A stretch of DNA of 64,000 nucleotides, from contig CABUWI010000001.1 of NCBI GenBank assembly GCA_902495245.1, forward strand, positions 310,001 to 374,000, written 5' to 3'. Below the pieces are notes generated by a model that was given only the letters and a program-made list of their open reading frames with translations, had not been told where the DNA came from and did not search any database. Both the position numbers and the translations under genes were made by a program. This stretch comes from an uncultured Porphyromonadaceae bacterium. GTDB taxonomy: Bacteria; Bacteroidota; Bacteroidia; Bacteroidales; Muribaculaceae. Shown here piece after piece: positions 1 through 8,407 of this stretch. Numbering within the stretch: the first letter of the stretch is position 1; every line of letters begins with the position of its first letter.

Positions 1-206
1 ACGACCACGGCATGGTCATCGTAGGCACCGCCACCGACCAGAAAGGCAACAAATATTACAAAGTAAAGAACTCCTGGGACACAAACCAGGTCTACGACGG
101 CTATTTCTACGTGTCCGAGCCCTACTTCCTGGCAAAGACTCTGAGCCTGATGGTCCACAAGAACGCCGTGCCCAAGGACGTCGCTAAAAAAATCGACATC
201 AAGTGA
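1..206 (+). CDS. Aminopeptidase C / bleomycin hydrolase (C1 peptidase), C-terminal fragment
   Basis: Only the last 67 or so codons are present; the reading frame is open from the window edge (codons begin at position 3). The fragment starts D-H-G-M-V-I-V-G, which matches the catalytic-His segment of papain-like C1B peptidases. It continues to YKVKNSWD, the catalytic-Asn segment, and ends in a Lys-rich tail typical of Bacteroidota aminopeptidase C. In this family the Cys-His-Asn triad trims N-terminal residues from peptides; the Cys region lies outside the window. The usual Gly after NSW is Asp here. The stop overlaps the GTG start of the next gene by 4 bp, so the two are probably cotranscribed. 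Confidence 0.85.
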   Translation, partial: DHGMVIVGTATDQKGNKYYKVKNSWDTNQVYDGYFYVSEPYFLAKTLSLMVHKNAVPKDVAKKIDIK

Positions 207-730
207 AACTGATTCCCCTACTCTCTTCGCTCGTGTTGGCCTCAATGGCTCTTGCCTCGTGCAAGACCACGGAGGCCAACTACAAAGCGGCCTACGAAGC
301 GGCCAAAGCCTCGCGCGGCACCGACGCCTCGGCCGACATCGACGATGACACCCAACGGCTGCTTGCCGCAAAAAAGCGCGAGGCGCAGTCGAAAGAGATT
401 GTCAACGGCGACACCATAGCCGTTACGACGATGTTTATCGGCATGGAACCCGGCTATGGCCTGGCGCGCGTGCCGCAATACTCGCTCGTGCTGAACGCTT
501 TCACGCAGAAATTCAACGCGCAGGCCATGGTGAAGCGACTGATTGAGGCCGGATTTACCGACGCCTATGTTTTTCACACCTCGGTGCCCGACTACTACGT
601 GGCGGCGGCCGGATCTGACGAAATCGACGGCATACCGGCGCTGCTCAGACGCGTCGAACAGGCCGGCAACCTCGGCCAGCGCGCCGGCTTTCCGGCCGTG
701 ATTCGCAACGGAGGCTGGCGTCCAAACTGA
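203..730 (+). CDS. Lipoprotein with SPOR-like domain
   Basis: 175 residues. The N-terminus is a lipoprotein signal peptide with lipobox LASC and lipidated Cys20. A charged linker follows, and from about residue 85 there is a SPOR-like module (YSLVLNAF..., then DYYVAAAGS...). In known proteins SPOR folds bind denuded peptidoglycan glycan strands, often at division sites; this role is inferred here. The start is GTG at 203, coupled by an overlap to the upstream peptidase stop. The SPOR assignment rests on the pattern of alternating hydrophobics and is moderately sure; the lipoprotein call is firm. Confidence 0.7.
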   Translation: MKLIPLLSSLVLASMALASCKTTEANYKAAYEAAKASRGTDASADIDDDTQRLLAAKKREAQSKEIVNGDTIAVTTMFIGMEPGYGLARVPQYSLVLNAFTQKFNAQAMVKRLIEAGFTDAYVFHTSVPDYYVAAAGSDEIDGIPALLRRVEQAGNLGQRAGFPAVIRNGGWRPN

Positions 731-757
731 AACCGAAACCAAAAGACGTAAAGTTCA

Positions 758-1507
758 ATGCTACTGACCAACTCCATGCGCGACCTCGGGAAATATTGCG
801 TGCTCATGACGCGCGTATTCTCCATTCCCGACAGGTGGAAAGAATTTTTCAAGCGCACAGTCAACGAAATATACAAGTTAGGCATAGACTCCATTCCGCT
901 CGTCATCATCATCTCCGTGTTCATCGGAGCGGTGATAACCATTCAGATGCAGCTGAACATCACTTCGCCGCTGCTGCCGGCATATGCAGTCGGCCTGACC
1001 ACACGCGAAATCATTCTGCTGGAGTTCTCATCGTCGATTCTGTGTCTGATTCTGGCAGGCAAGGTCGGCTCGAACATAGCGTCTGAAATCGGCACGATGA
1101 GAGTTACCGAACAGATTGACGCGCTCGACATCATGGGTGTCAACTCGGCCAACTATCTCATCTTGCCCAAAATTGTCGGTTTCATGCTGATTATTCCCGT
1201 GCTCACCATCTTGTCGATGGGCACCTCGATTCTCGGCGGCCTCGGCATCGCCTACTTCACCGACATGATTTCCGTGAGCAAGTTCACCTACGGACTGCAG
1301 GCATTCTTCAATCCGTGGTATGTATGGTACTCGCTGATCAAGAGCCTCGTGTTCAGCGTCATCATCACTTCGGTGAGCTCATTTTTCGGCTATTACGTGT
1401 CGGGCGGCGCGCTCGAAGTCGGCAAAGCGTCGACACGCGCCGTTGTGAACTCATCGATTCTGATTCTGTTTTTCGACGTAATCCTGACTAAACTGCTGCT
1501 GCAATGA
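758..1507 (+). CDS. mlaE: MlaE-family ABC transporter permease
   Basis: 249 residues with about five membrane segments and the MlaE/YrbE conserved core: FIGAVITIQMQ near residue 55, GKVGSNIASEIGTMRVTEQIDAL near 105-130, and LDIMGVN. MlaE is the inner-membrane permease of the Mla pathway, which moves phospholipids between inner and outer membrane to keep outer-membrane asymmetry. The stop overlaps the mlaF start (ATGA), indicating translational coupling. The MCE-domain protein MlaD, which normally completes the complex, is not adjacent in this window. Confidence 0.93.
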   Translation: MLLTNSMRDLGKYCVLMTRVFSIPDRWKEFFKRTVNEIYKLGIDSIPLVIIISVFIGAVITIQMQLNITSPLLPAYAVGLTTREIILLEFSSSILCLILAGKVGSNIASEIGTMRVTEQIDALDIMGVNSANYLILPKIVGFMLIIPVLTILSMGTSILGGLGIAYFTDMISVSKFTYGLQAFFNPWYVWYSLIKSLVFSVIITSVSSFFGYYVSGGALEVGKASTRAVVNSSILILFFDVILTKLLLQ

Positions 1508-2286
1508 TTGAAGTTAAAAACGTTACGAAATCGTTTGACGGCAAGACGATTCTGCATGACGTTTCATGCGAGTTCTTCACCGGCAAGACTAACCTCATCA
1601 TCGGCCAGAGCGGCTCGGGCAAGACCGTGCTCATGAAGTCGATTGTCGGACTTGTAACCCCCGAAAAAGGCGAAATTCTGTTCGACGGCCGCAACGTGCT
1701 CGCAATGAATGTGCAGCAAAGAAAATCACTGCGCAAAGAAATCGGCATGCTCTTTCAGGGCTCGGCGCTGTTTGACAGCGAAACCGTGCTCGGCAACGTG
1801 ATGTTTCCGCTGGTCATGTTCTCCGACATGTCCACGGGCGAGATGCGCGACCGCGCTCTTTTCTGTCTTGAACGCGTCAATCTGAAAGGCGCAGACAAGA
1901 AATATCCCGCCGAACTATCGGGCGGCATGCAGAAACGCGTGGCAATTGCCCGCGCAATTGCCCTCAACCCGAAATATCTCTTCTGCGACGAACCCAACTC
2001 GGGCCTCGACCCCCGCACATCAATTCTGATTGACGAACTACTGAGCGACATCACTCACGAGTATAACATCACGACGATTATCAACACCCACGACATGAAC
2101 TCCGTGCTCGGCATCGGCGAAAACATCATCTTCCTGAACAAAGGTCATAAGGAATGGGTCGGCACCTCCAAAGACATATACACGTCGACCAACGAAGCGC
2201 TCATCGACTTCGTTTTCGCCACTCACCTGTTCCGCGAAGTCCGCAATTACATCGTCAAAACCTCCTCTTCCGAACCAAAATCTTAA
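1504..2286 (+). CDS. mlaF: MlaF-family ABC transporter ATP-binding protein
   Basis: 260 residues. Visible ATPase motifs are Walker A GQSGSGKT (34-41), Q-loop around FQGSALF (85-90), signature LSGGMQKR (138-145), Walker B YLFCDEP (158-164) and D-loop SGLDP. The switch His follows in NTHDMN. It powers the MlaE permease encoded immediately upstream, to which it is coupled by a 4-bp ATGA overlap. It has the usual MlaF/Ttg2A length. A Ser-rich tail after residue 250 has no assigned function. Confidence 0.94.
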   Translation: MIEVKNVTKSFDGKTILHDVSCEFFTGKTNLIIGQSGSGKTVLMKSIVGLVTPEKGEILFDGRNVLAMNVQQRKSLRKEIGMLFQGSALFDSETVLGNVMFPLVMFSDMSTGEMRDRALFCLERVNLKGADKKYPAELSGGMQKRVAIARAIALNPKYLFCDEPNSGLDPRTSILIDELLSDITHEYNITTIINTHDMNSVLGIGENIIFLNKGHKEWVGTSKDIYTSTNEALIDFVFATHLFREVRNYIVKTSSSEPKS

Positions 2287-2311
2287 TAACCTCTAAAACT
2301 AACTCCCTCTC

Positions 2312-2860
2312 ATGAAGACATCTTACGTTTTTCTTGCTCCGGGTTTCGAAGAAATCGAAGCCGTCGGCCCGATTGACATCATGCGTCGCGCAGGCATGGA
2401 GGTAAAAACCGTATCCATTACTCCGGGCGAACGGACGGTTACAGGCGCCCACGGCGTGCCATATGTTGCCGACACGACCATCGACCTCATTGACGCCGAC
2501 GCCGACTGGCTGATTCTGCCCGGCGGAATGCCCGGAGCCACAAACCTTTACGCCTGCAAGGCTCTGACCGACATGCTCAGAAGCCACACCGGCAACATCG
2601 CCGCCATCTGTGCGTCGCCCTCGGTAGTGCTCGGACAGCTCGGGCTGCTTGACGGCAAGAAAGCCACCTGCTATCCCGGCATGGAATCTTACTCAGCTTC
2701 AGGCGTAACCTTCACGGGCGCCCATGTCGAGCGCGACGGCCGCTTCATCACGGCGCAAGGGCCGGCATGGTCATTTGCATTCGGACTGGCCATCGTGGCG
2801 GCAACGCTCGGCGATGACGCAGCCTCCACAGTAGCCAACGGCATGCTCCTCGCGCAATGA
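2312..2860 (+). CDS. DJ-1/PfpI family protein (YajL/ThiJ-like)
   Basis: 182 residues with the DJ-1 fold signature: GFEEIEA (11-17, conserved Glu14) and the nucleophile elbow AAICASPSVVL with Cys100. Family members act as glyoxalase/deglycase-like or oxidative-stress chaperone proteins; older annotations call them thiazole monophosphate biosynthesis proteins, which is not supported. The gene starts 25 bp after mlaF and its stop overlaps the start of the following membrane-protein gene, although base composition changes sharply at that boundary. Confidence 0.88.
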   Translation: MKTSYVFLAPGFEEIEAVGPIDIMRRAGMEVKTVSITPGERTVTGAHGVPYVADTTIDLIDADADWLILPGGMPGATNLYACKALTDMLRSHTGNIAAICASPSVVLGQLGLLDGKKATCYPGMESYSASGVTFTGAHVERDGRFITAQGPAWSFAFGLAIVAATLGDDAASTVANGMLLAQ

Positions 2861-4125
2861 CTCCCGCCCGCCCCCACATTTCTACAATTTCTACCACCTT
2901 TCTATGGCTGTTTCTTATAATAGCCGGTTGCTTATCTGCATTTTGGTGGTATGAGAGACCGCTCGTAGGTGATGATTTGTTTTACGCATTAGACCTAAGA
3001 CAAAGAGGAGGCCAGCTATATCATCTGCCCGGTCAGATGGCGGCGGTATGGTTTGGCACTAATGGACGAGCAGGCGATATGCTCAACACTATATGGCTGG
3101 AGATGCTTCCCAAATGGTTCACCGCAATAATCTCATTTGTCGCAACCATAATTCTGCCAATAATCACTATAAAGTTAAGCGGCATAAAAATTAAAGCACA
3201 ACCTGTCGCTACCGCGATATTGATTGGTACAACTGTATGGCTGCTACCTTGGTGGGACATGAGTCATCTTGTTTGTATCATCAATTATCCCTGGGGTGCG
3301 AGTCTGGCTGCGGTTTGTCTGGCATTGATGCTAAAATGTCGCATGCACGGCAATTGGTGGTTACTCGGTGTGCCGTTTGCTTTCTGTGCCGGCGCATACC
3401 ACGAAGCATTAGGTGCCCCCTTGGCCGTCGGTTTGTCTGCATGGCTCATATACAATCGCATATGGCACAAATTGACAACTCCGCGCAAATTGTGGATTGT
3501 TTCAATGATTGCGGGTGGTTTCTTCACTCTTACGTCTCCGTCATTATGGGACCGAGTTGCGACTGAAACAGCCACTGAATCATATTCTCCGCTTTTCCTA
3601 TTGGTTACATCGGCCAACTTATCCATACTTCTCGTAATCATATTGACTGTGGTGGCCATTTGTAACAAAAGTCTGATCAAAAAACTGGCAAAAGACATCT
3701 GCCTTATTTTCAGTATTGCAGCCGTAGGCTCGGCAGCCATCGTCGCTGTGGGTGGCACGATTGGCCGCGCCGGCTTTTTTGCTCAGTTGTTTGCAATAAT
3801 CGCGCTTTCACGAATATATGTCATGACGAATCCACAGTGTAAACTGAATCGTATCTTAGCATACCTGATTTCATGCACAATTTACTGTGGTGCCACTGCA
3901 ACAGCTTTCAGCTACTATAATCATGAAAACAACAATACAAAAGTGTTGCAAGAAGCGTACGATACATATTTCGCAGACCCGGAACACGCGATGTCATTAG
4001 TGCTCGAAATTGATGGATATGAACAATGGGACGCTTCATCATTAAAAGCGTTAGATCTAAGATACGACCGTTTCAAAGACCGCAATGACTCCCCTAAATT
4101 ATCAGTAGATTCACAATGCGACTGA
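2857..4125 (+). CDS. Polytopic membrane protein, possible GT-C-type glycosyltransferase (DUF6056-like)
   Basis: 422 residues with roughly ten hydrophobic segments. Near the N-terminus, after the first membrane segment, there is an acidic motif PLVGDDLFYALDLR, typical of GT-C-like integral membrane sugar transferases that use lipid-linked sugars. The C-terminal 70 residues are soluble. The gene overlaps the next one, a GtrB-like polyprenyl-phosphate glycosyltransferase, recalling gtr cassettes where GtrB makes an undecaprenyl-phosphate sugar and a membrane transferase attaches it to surface glycan. Codon use is clearly AT-richer than in mlaEF or galK, suggesting transfer. The exact family is not certain. 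Confidence 0.6.
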   Translation: MTPARPHISTISTTFLWLFLIIAGCLSAFWWYERPLVGDDLFYALDLRQRGGQLYHLPGQMAAVWFGTNGRAGDMLNTIWLEMLPKWFTAIISFVATIILPIITIKLSGIKIKAQPVATAILIGTTVWLLPWWDMSHLVCIINYPWGASLAAVCLALMLKCRMHGNWWLLGVPFAFCAGAYHEALGAPLAVGLSAWLIYNRIWHKLTTPRKLWIVSMIAGGFFTLTSPSLWDRVATETATESYSPLFLLVTSANLSILLVIILTVVAICNKSLIKKLAKDICLIFSIAAVGSAAIVAVGGTIGRAGFFAQLFAIIALSRIYVMTNPQCKLNRILAYLISCTIYCGATATAFSYYNHENNNTKVLQEAYDTYFADPEHAMSLVLEIDGYEQWDASSLKALDLRYDRFKDRNDSPKLSVDSQCD

Positions 4126-5150
4126 TTTCGATAATAATACCTTGTTTCAACGAAGAGGAAAATGTCGGTCTCCTTTTTGACCGCATGCAAAAAATCAGTT
4201 CTCGTCAATGGACCATCGGCGAAACTGCAGCTGATGTTGATTTAACCAAATACAATTGGGAATTCATTTTTGTGAACGACGGAAGTTCAGACGGCACAAA
4301 AGAGAGGTTAGCGCAATTACACGATGCTCACGCTAACGTGAAAGTGATAAATCTTTCGCGGAATTTTGGCAAAGAGAGCGCAATGCTCGCGGGTCTGGAC
4401 TTTTCGACCGGAGATGCAGCCATAATAATAGACAGCGATCTTCAACACCCTGTCGAAACTATTCCGGAAATGGTATATTGGTGGGAGCAAGGATATGCTG
4501 ACGTATATGGACAACGCAAAAGTCGCGGCAAAGAATCTGTACTCCGAAAATCATTTTCACTTCTTTTTTATTCTGTAGTCGACAAAATCGCCGATACGCC
4601 TACCATGCCAAACGTAGGCGATTTCAGACTGTTAGACAGACGTGCAATCAATGCATTGACATCTCTTCGTGAATCACAACGCTATACCAAAGGGCTTTAC
4701 TGCTGGATTGGATTCGACAAAAAAGGCGTAGAATATCAGACTGCTGAACGCATAAGAGGGAAATCGTCGTTTAACTTCCTTAAATTGTTCAACTTAGCGA
4801 TTGATGGCATTACAAGTTACACAACAAAACCACTGCGAATTGCGTCTATAATAGGCTCATTATTTTCTGCAGGTGCGTTTATCTACATGGTATACATCTT
4901 CATAAAAACGATTCTCTATGGCGACCCCGTAACCGGGTTCCCCACCCTAATATGCATTATTTTGCTTTTGGGCGGCCTTCAATTGCTTGCATTGGGAATA
5001 ATCGGTGAATATATCGGGCATATATATAAAGAGACCAAGAATCGACCACCATATGTTGTAGATACATTTATGTGCAGAGATGACATCGGCATAAATTTGC
5101 GGAAACTAAACGAAGAGAAAAAAGATGGAGAAACTGTGGCGAATTTGTGA
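4116..5150 (+). CDS. GtrB-like polyprenyl-phosphate glycosyltransferase (GT2)
   Basis: 344 residues. The GT-A domain begins IIPCFNEEENV (7-17) and shows VNDGSSDGT and IDSDLQHP (DXD region), the pattern of DPM1/GtrB-type enzymes that transfer a sugar from a nucleotide donor to undecaprenyl or dolichyl phosphate. Two C-terminal membrane helices (about 240-265 and 275-300) match the GtrB layout. It overlaps the upstream membrane protein by 10 bp, so the two probably work as a pair decorating a surface glycan. Like its partner it is AT-rich compared with flanking genes. Confidence 0.88.
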   Translation: MRLISIIIPCFNEEENVGLLFDRMQKISSRQWTIGETAADVDLTKYNWEFIFVNDGSSDGTKERLAQLHDAHANVKVINLSRNFGKESAMLAGLDFSTGDAAIIIDSDLQHPVETIPEMVYWWEQGYADVYGQRKSRGKESVLRKSFSLLFYSVVDKIADTPTMPNVGDFRLLDRRAINALTSLRESQRYTKGLYCWIGFDKKGVEYQTAERIRGKSSFNFLKLFNLAIDGITSYTTKPLRIASIIGSLFSAGAFIYMVYIFIKTILYGDPVTGFPTLICIILLLGGLQLLALGIIGEYIGHIYKETKNRPPYVVDTFMCRDDIGINLRKLNEEKKDGETVANL

Positions 5151-5159
5151 AATTTTTCG

Positions 5160-5167
5160 TAACTTTG
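5160..5167 (+). promoter_or_regulatory. Candidate -7 element for galK operon
   Basis: TAACTTTG matches the Bacteroidota -7 consensus TAnnTTTG and is preceded by TTTTTCG as at other promoters in this window. The -33 region has no clear TTTG. It lies 36 bp upstream of the galK start. Confidence 0.45.
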
Positions 5168-5203
5168 GCGAATGAATCATAACCCTAAATGCAAAAATAA
5201 ATC

Positions 5204-6370
5204 ATGAAAACCGATCAGCACGAATGCTCCTGCGCAATGGAGCAGAAGATTAAAGAAGAATTTGCAACCCGTTTTGGCGGCGAAGGCACACTGTATGCTT
5301 CGGCCGGCCGAATCAATCTCATCGGCGAACACACCGACTATAACGGCGGCTTCGTATTCCCCGGCGCCATCGACAAAATTATCGAGGCCGAGATTCGCGC
5401 AAACGGCACCGACCGCTGCCGCGTGTATTCGATTGACATCAACGAGACAGCCGAGTTCGGTCTGACCGAAGAAGAGGCTCCCACCCAGCAGTGGGCGCGC
5501 TACATTTTCGGCGTATGCCGCGAAGTAATCAAGCGCGGAGGCGTCGTCAAAGGTTTTGACGCCGTATTCGCAGGCAACGTGCCCCTGGGCGCAGGCCTGT
5601 CGTCAAGCGCCGCACTTGAAAGCTGCTTCGCATTCGCAATGAACGACATGTTCAACGACAACAAGATTGACAAGTTCGAGCTTGCCCGCATCGGCCAGAG
5701 CACCGAACACAACTACTGCGGCGTGAACTGCGGCATCATGGACCAGTTTGCCAGCGTGTTCGGCAAGAAAGACTGCCTGATGCGCCTCGACTGCCGCTCG
5801 ATGGAGTTTGAATACTTCCCCTTCAAGCTCGACGGCTACAAGCTCGTGCTGGTTGACTCGCGCGTGAAACACGAGCTGGTTGACTCGCCCTACAACAAAC
5901 GCCGCCAGAGCTGCGAGCGCGTCGCTGCAAAGCTGGGCATCGAAACCCTGCGCGACGCATCGATGGACGACCTCAACGCAATCAAAGACCAGATCAGCGA
6001 GGAAGACTACAAGCGCGCCGAATACGTAATCGGCGAGAAGCAGCGCGTTCTCGACGTCTGCGACGCCCTTGAGCGCGGCGACTATGCCACCGTCGGCGAG
6101 CGCATGTATCAGACCCACGCAGGCATGTCGAAACTCTACGAAGTGAGCTGCGAGGAGCTTGACTATCTCAACGACCTGGCCAAAGAATGCGGCGTTACCG
6201 GCTCGCGCATCATGGGCGGCGGTTTCGGCGGCTGCACCATCAACCTCGTCAAAGACGACCTCTACGAACCCTTCGTAGCCGTCGTAACGAAGAAATTCAA
6301 CGAGAAATACGGCCACGAACCGAAAATCTATCCCGTAATCATTTCTGACGGCGCACGCCGCCTCAGCTGA
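5204..6370 (+). CDS. galK: Galactokinase
   Basis: 388 residues of GHMP kinase. The galactokinase signature GRINLIGEHTDYNGG occupies 35-49 and the ATP-binding loop PLGAGLSSSAALE 127-139. The C-terminal GSRIMGGGFGGC motif is also present. It phosphorylates galactose to galactose-1-phosphate, the first step of the Leloir pathway. It is followed after 5 bp by galM and then a nucleotidyltransferase, making a galactose-use operon; no transporter or galT is adjacent. An internal ATG at residue 12 is an alternative start because the first 11 residues (Cys-containing) are not typical of the family. Confidence 0.95.
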   Translation: MKTDQHECSCAMEQKIKEEFATRFGGEGTLYASAGRINLIGEHTDYNGGFVFPGAIDKIIEAEIRANGTDRCRVYSIDINETAEFGLTEEEAPTQQWARYIFGVCREVIKRGGVVKGFDAVFAGNVPLGAGLSSSAALESCFAFAMNDMFNDNKIDKFELARIGQSTEHNYCGVNCGIMDQFASVFGKKDCLMRLDCRSMEFEYFPFKLDGYKLVLVDSRVKHELVDSPYNKRRQSCERVAAKLGIETLRDASMDDLNAIKDQISEEDYKRAEYVIGEKQRVLDVCDALERGDYATVGERMYQTHAGMSKLYEVSCEELDYLNDLAKECGVTGSRIMGGGFGGCTINLVKDDLYEPFVAVVTKKFNEKYGHEPKIYPVIISDGARRLS

Positions 6371-6375
6371 GCCCC

Positions 6376-7422
6376 ATGGAAGTAACGACAAAAACCGTTG
6401 CCTCGCAAAAGGGCGACATAACCTTGGTTACGCTGGTCAACGCCGGCGGAGCCAAGGTTACGCTGTCGAGCCTCGGAGCAGGCATCGTGGCTATCGAGGT
6501 GCCTGACGCAAAAGGCGAGATGGCCGACGTTGTGCTCGGCTATGCCGACCCGACCGACTATTATTATGACGGTCCGTGTGCCGGCAAGGTGCCCGGGCGC
6601 TGCGCAAACCGCATTGCCCGCGGCCACTTCAGCCTTGACGGCAAAGACTATCATCTGGCAATCAACAACGGTCCGAACGCCCTTCACGGCGGCCCAGAAG
6701 GCTTTCAAAACCAACTGTGGGACGTAGAACTGCTGGCCGACGGCGGCGTGAAGTTCACCTATGTGAGCAACGACGGCGAAGAAGGCTATCCCGGCAAGCT
6801 GACAGCCACCGCGACCTATCACTGGACCGACGACAACGAGCTCAAGCTCAAGCTGGAGGCAGAAACCGACGCCCCGACCGTCGTGAACCTGACCAACCAT
6901 GCATATTTCAACCTTGCAGGCCACAACTCAGGCACGGTACTCGACCATAAGCTCACGCTCGACGCTCACCTCTATCTGCCCACCGACGACACTCTCATTC
7001 CCACCGGCGACTTTGTCAGCGTCAAGGGTACGCCCATGGACTTCACCACGGCCAAAGGCCTCGGAGTCGACATCAAGGCTGAATATCCCGCGCTGGTCTA
7101 CGGCAAAGGATATGACAACTGCTATGTAATCGACGGCTGGAACGCCGGCACACTACGCCGCGCCGCCCGCCTCGAAGACCCGAAGAGCGGCCGAGTGCTC
7201 GAAGTGCTCACCACTCAGCCGGGCGTTCAGATCTACACCGGCAACTGGCTTGCCGGTTCTCCCGCCAACAAGGCCGGACGTCCCTATGAGGACTACGAAG
7301 GAGTGGCCATCGAGTGTCAGGGTCTCCCCGACTCCATCAACAAGCCCCAGTTCCCGAACGTGGTTCTGCGCCCGGGCGAGAAATTCTCGGAATCAATCAT
7401 TTTCAAGTTCACAAATAACTAA
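6376..7422 (+). CDS. galM: Aldose 1-epimerase (galactose mutarotase)
   Basis: 348 residues, normal family length. It shows the mutarotase core: GRCANRIARG near 75, NGPNALHGGPEGF near 97-109 with a conserved catalytic-region His, and NLTNHAYFNLAG near 173-184 with the second conserved His. A C-terminal EC-type motif (AIECQGLPD) carries the catalytic-base Glu region. The enzyme interconverts beta- and alpha-galactose, supplying the anomer used by the galactokinase encoded 5 bp upstream. Confidence 0.95.
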   Translation: MEVTTKTVASQKGDITLVTLVNAGGAKVTLSSLGAGIVAIEVPDAKGEMADVVLGYADPTDYYYDGPCAGKVPGRCANRIARGHFSLDGKDYHLAINNGPNALHGGPEGFQNQLWDVELLADGGVKFTYVSNDGEEGYPGKLTATATYHWTDDNELKLKLEAETDAPTVVNLTNHAYFNLAGHNSGTVLDHKLTLDAHLYLPTDDTLIPTGDFVSVKGTPMDFTTAKGLGVDIKAEYPALVYGKGYDNCYVIDGWNAGTLRRAARLEDPKSGRVLEVLTTQPGVQIYTGNWLAGSPANKAGRPYEDYEGVAIECQGLPDSINKPQFPNVVLRPGEKFSESIIFKFTNN

Positions 7423-7425
7423 ATA

Positions 7426-8331
7426 ATGAAACCTACACTTTTTGTTCTTGCTGCCGGCATGGGCAGCCGTTACGGCGGTCTCAAGCAGCTTGACGGCGTC
7501 GGCCCCAAGGGTCAGACCATCATGGACTACTCAATTTACGACGCAATCCGTTCCGGATTCGGCAAGGTCGTATTCGTAATCCGCAAAGATTTTGAACAGG
7601 ACTTCCGTGAAAAAATCCTCAGCAAGTATGAGGGCCACATTCCCACGGAGCTGGTTTTCCAGGCAATCGACAACCTGCCTGAAGGCTACACCTGCCCGGC
7701 TGACCGCACCAAACCCTGGGGCACCAACCACGCCGTGCTGATGGGCAAGGACGTCATCAACGAGCCCTTTGCCGTTATCAACGCCGATGACTTCTATGGC
7801 CACAATGCCTTTGAAGTAATCGCCAAGGAACTTTCGAAAGAACACGACCGCAAGGGCGACTACTGCATGGTCGGTTTCCGCGTTGGCAACACCATGACCG
7901 AAAACGGCTCAGTGGCCCGCGGCGTCTGCGAGAACAAAGACGGCCTGCTGACCTCCGTAGTAGAGCGCACCGCCATCTCCTATGACGACCAGCACCGCAT
8001 CACGTTCACCGACGAAAACGGTCAGGCACAATATCTCGAGCCCACCACTCCCGTTTCGATGAACCTCTGGGGCTTCACTCCCGACTATTTCGCCTACTCA
8101 GAGCGCGAATTCACCAAATTCCTCGACAAAGACCTCAACACCCCCAAGAGCGAATTCTTCATTCCTCTGGTAATCGACACGCTCATCAACAGCGGCGAGG
8201 CCACCGTCAAGGTGCTTGACACCGACTCCAAGTGGTTCGGCGTAACCTACGCCGCCGACCGTCCCGGCGTCGTTGCCAAGCTCGCCGAACTCCACGCCGC
8301 CGGCGAATATCCCGACGACATGTTCAACTAA
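7426..8331 (+). CDS. Sugar-phosphate nucleotidyltransferase family protein
   Basis: 301 residues. The N-terminus has the nucleotidyltransferase loop VLAAGMGSRYGGLKQ (8-22, with a G-x-G-x-R pattern) followed by GPKGQTIMDYS, and an acidic metal-binding region FAVINADDFYG. These features define NTP-transferases that join NTP to a sugar-1-phosphate. Its position 3 bp after galM suggests it could activate the galactose-1-phosphate or a derived sugar, replacing a galT/galU step, but substrate specificity cannot be read from sequence. Confidence 0.8.
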   Translation: MKPTLFVLAAGMGSRYGGLKQLDGVGPKGQTIMDYSIYDAIRSGFGKVVFVIRKDFEQDFREKILSKYEGHIPTELVFQAIDNLPEGYTCPADRTKPWGTNHAVLMGKDVINEPFAVINADDFYGHNAFEVIAKELSKEHDRKGDYCMVGFRVGNTMTENGSVARGVCENKDGLLTSVVERTAISYDDQHRITFTDENGQAQYLEPTTPVSMNLWGFTPDYFAYSEREFTKFLDKDLNTPKSEFFIPLVIDTLINSGEATVKVLDTDSKWFGVTYAADRPGVVAKLAELHAAGEYPDDMFN

Positions 8332-8349
8332 TTCGTCCGTCAGACGTCA

Positions 8350-8394
8350 GAAATCGCCCCGCGAACCAGTGTCGCAGGGCGATTTCATTTTGTT
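8350..8394 (+). terminator. Hairpin terminator between convergent operons
   Basis: A 10-bp perfect stem (GAAATCGCCC at 8350-8359 with GGGCGATTTC at 8377-8386), a 17-nt loop, then ATTTTGTT. It lies between the galactose operon and the convergent ugd gene and probably ends the former. Confidence 0.7.
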
Positions 8395-8407
8395 CGAAAA
8401 TACGTGA

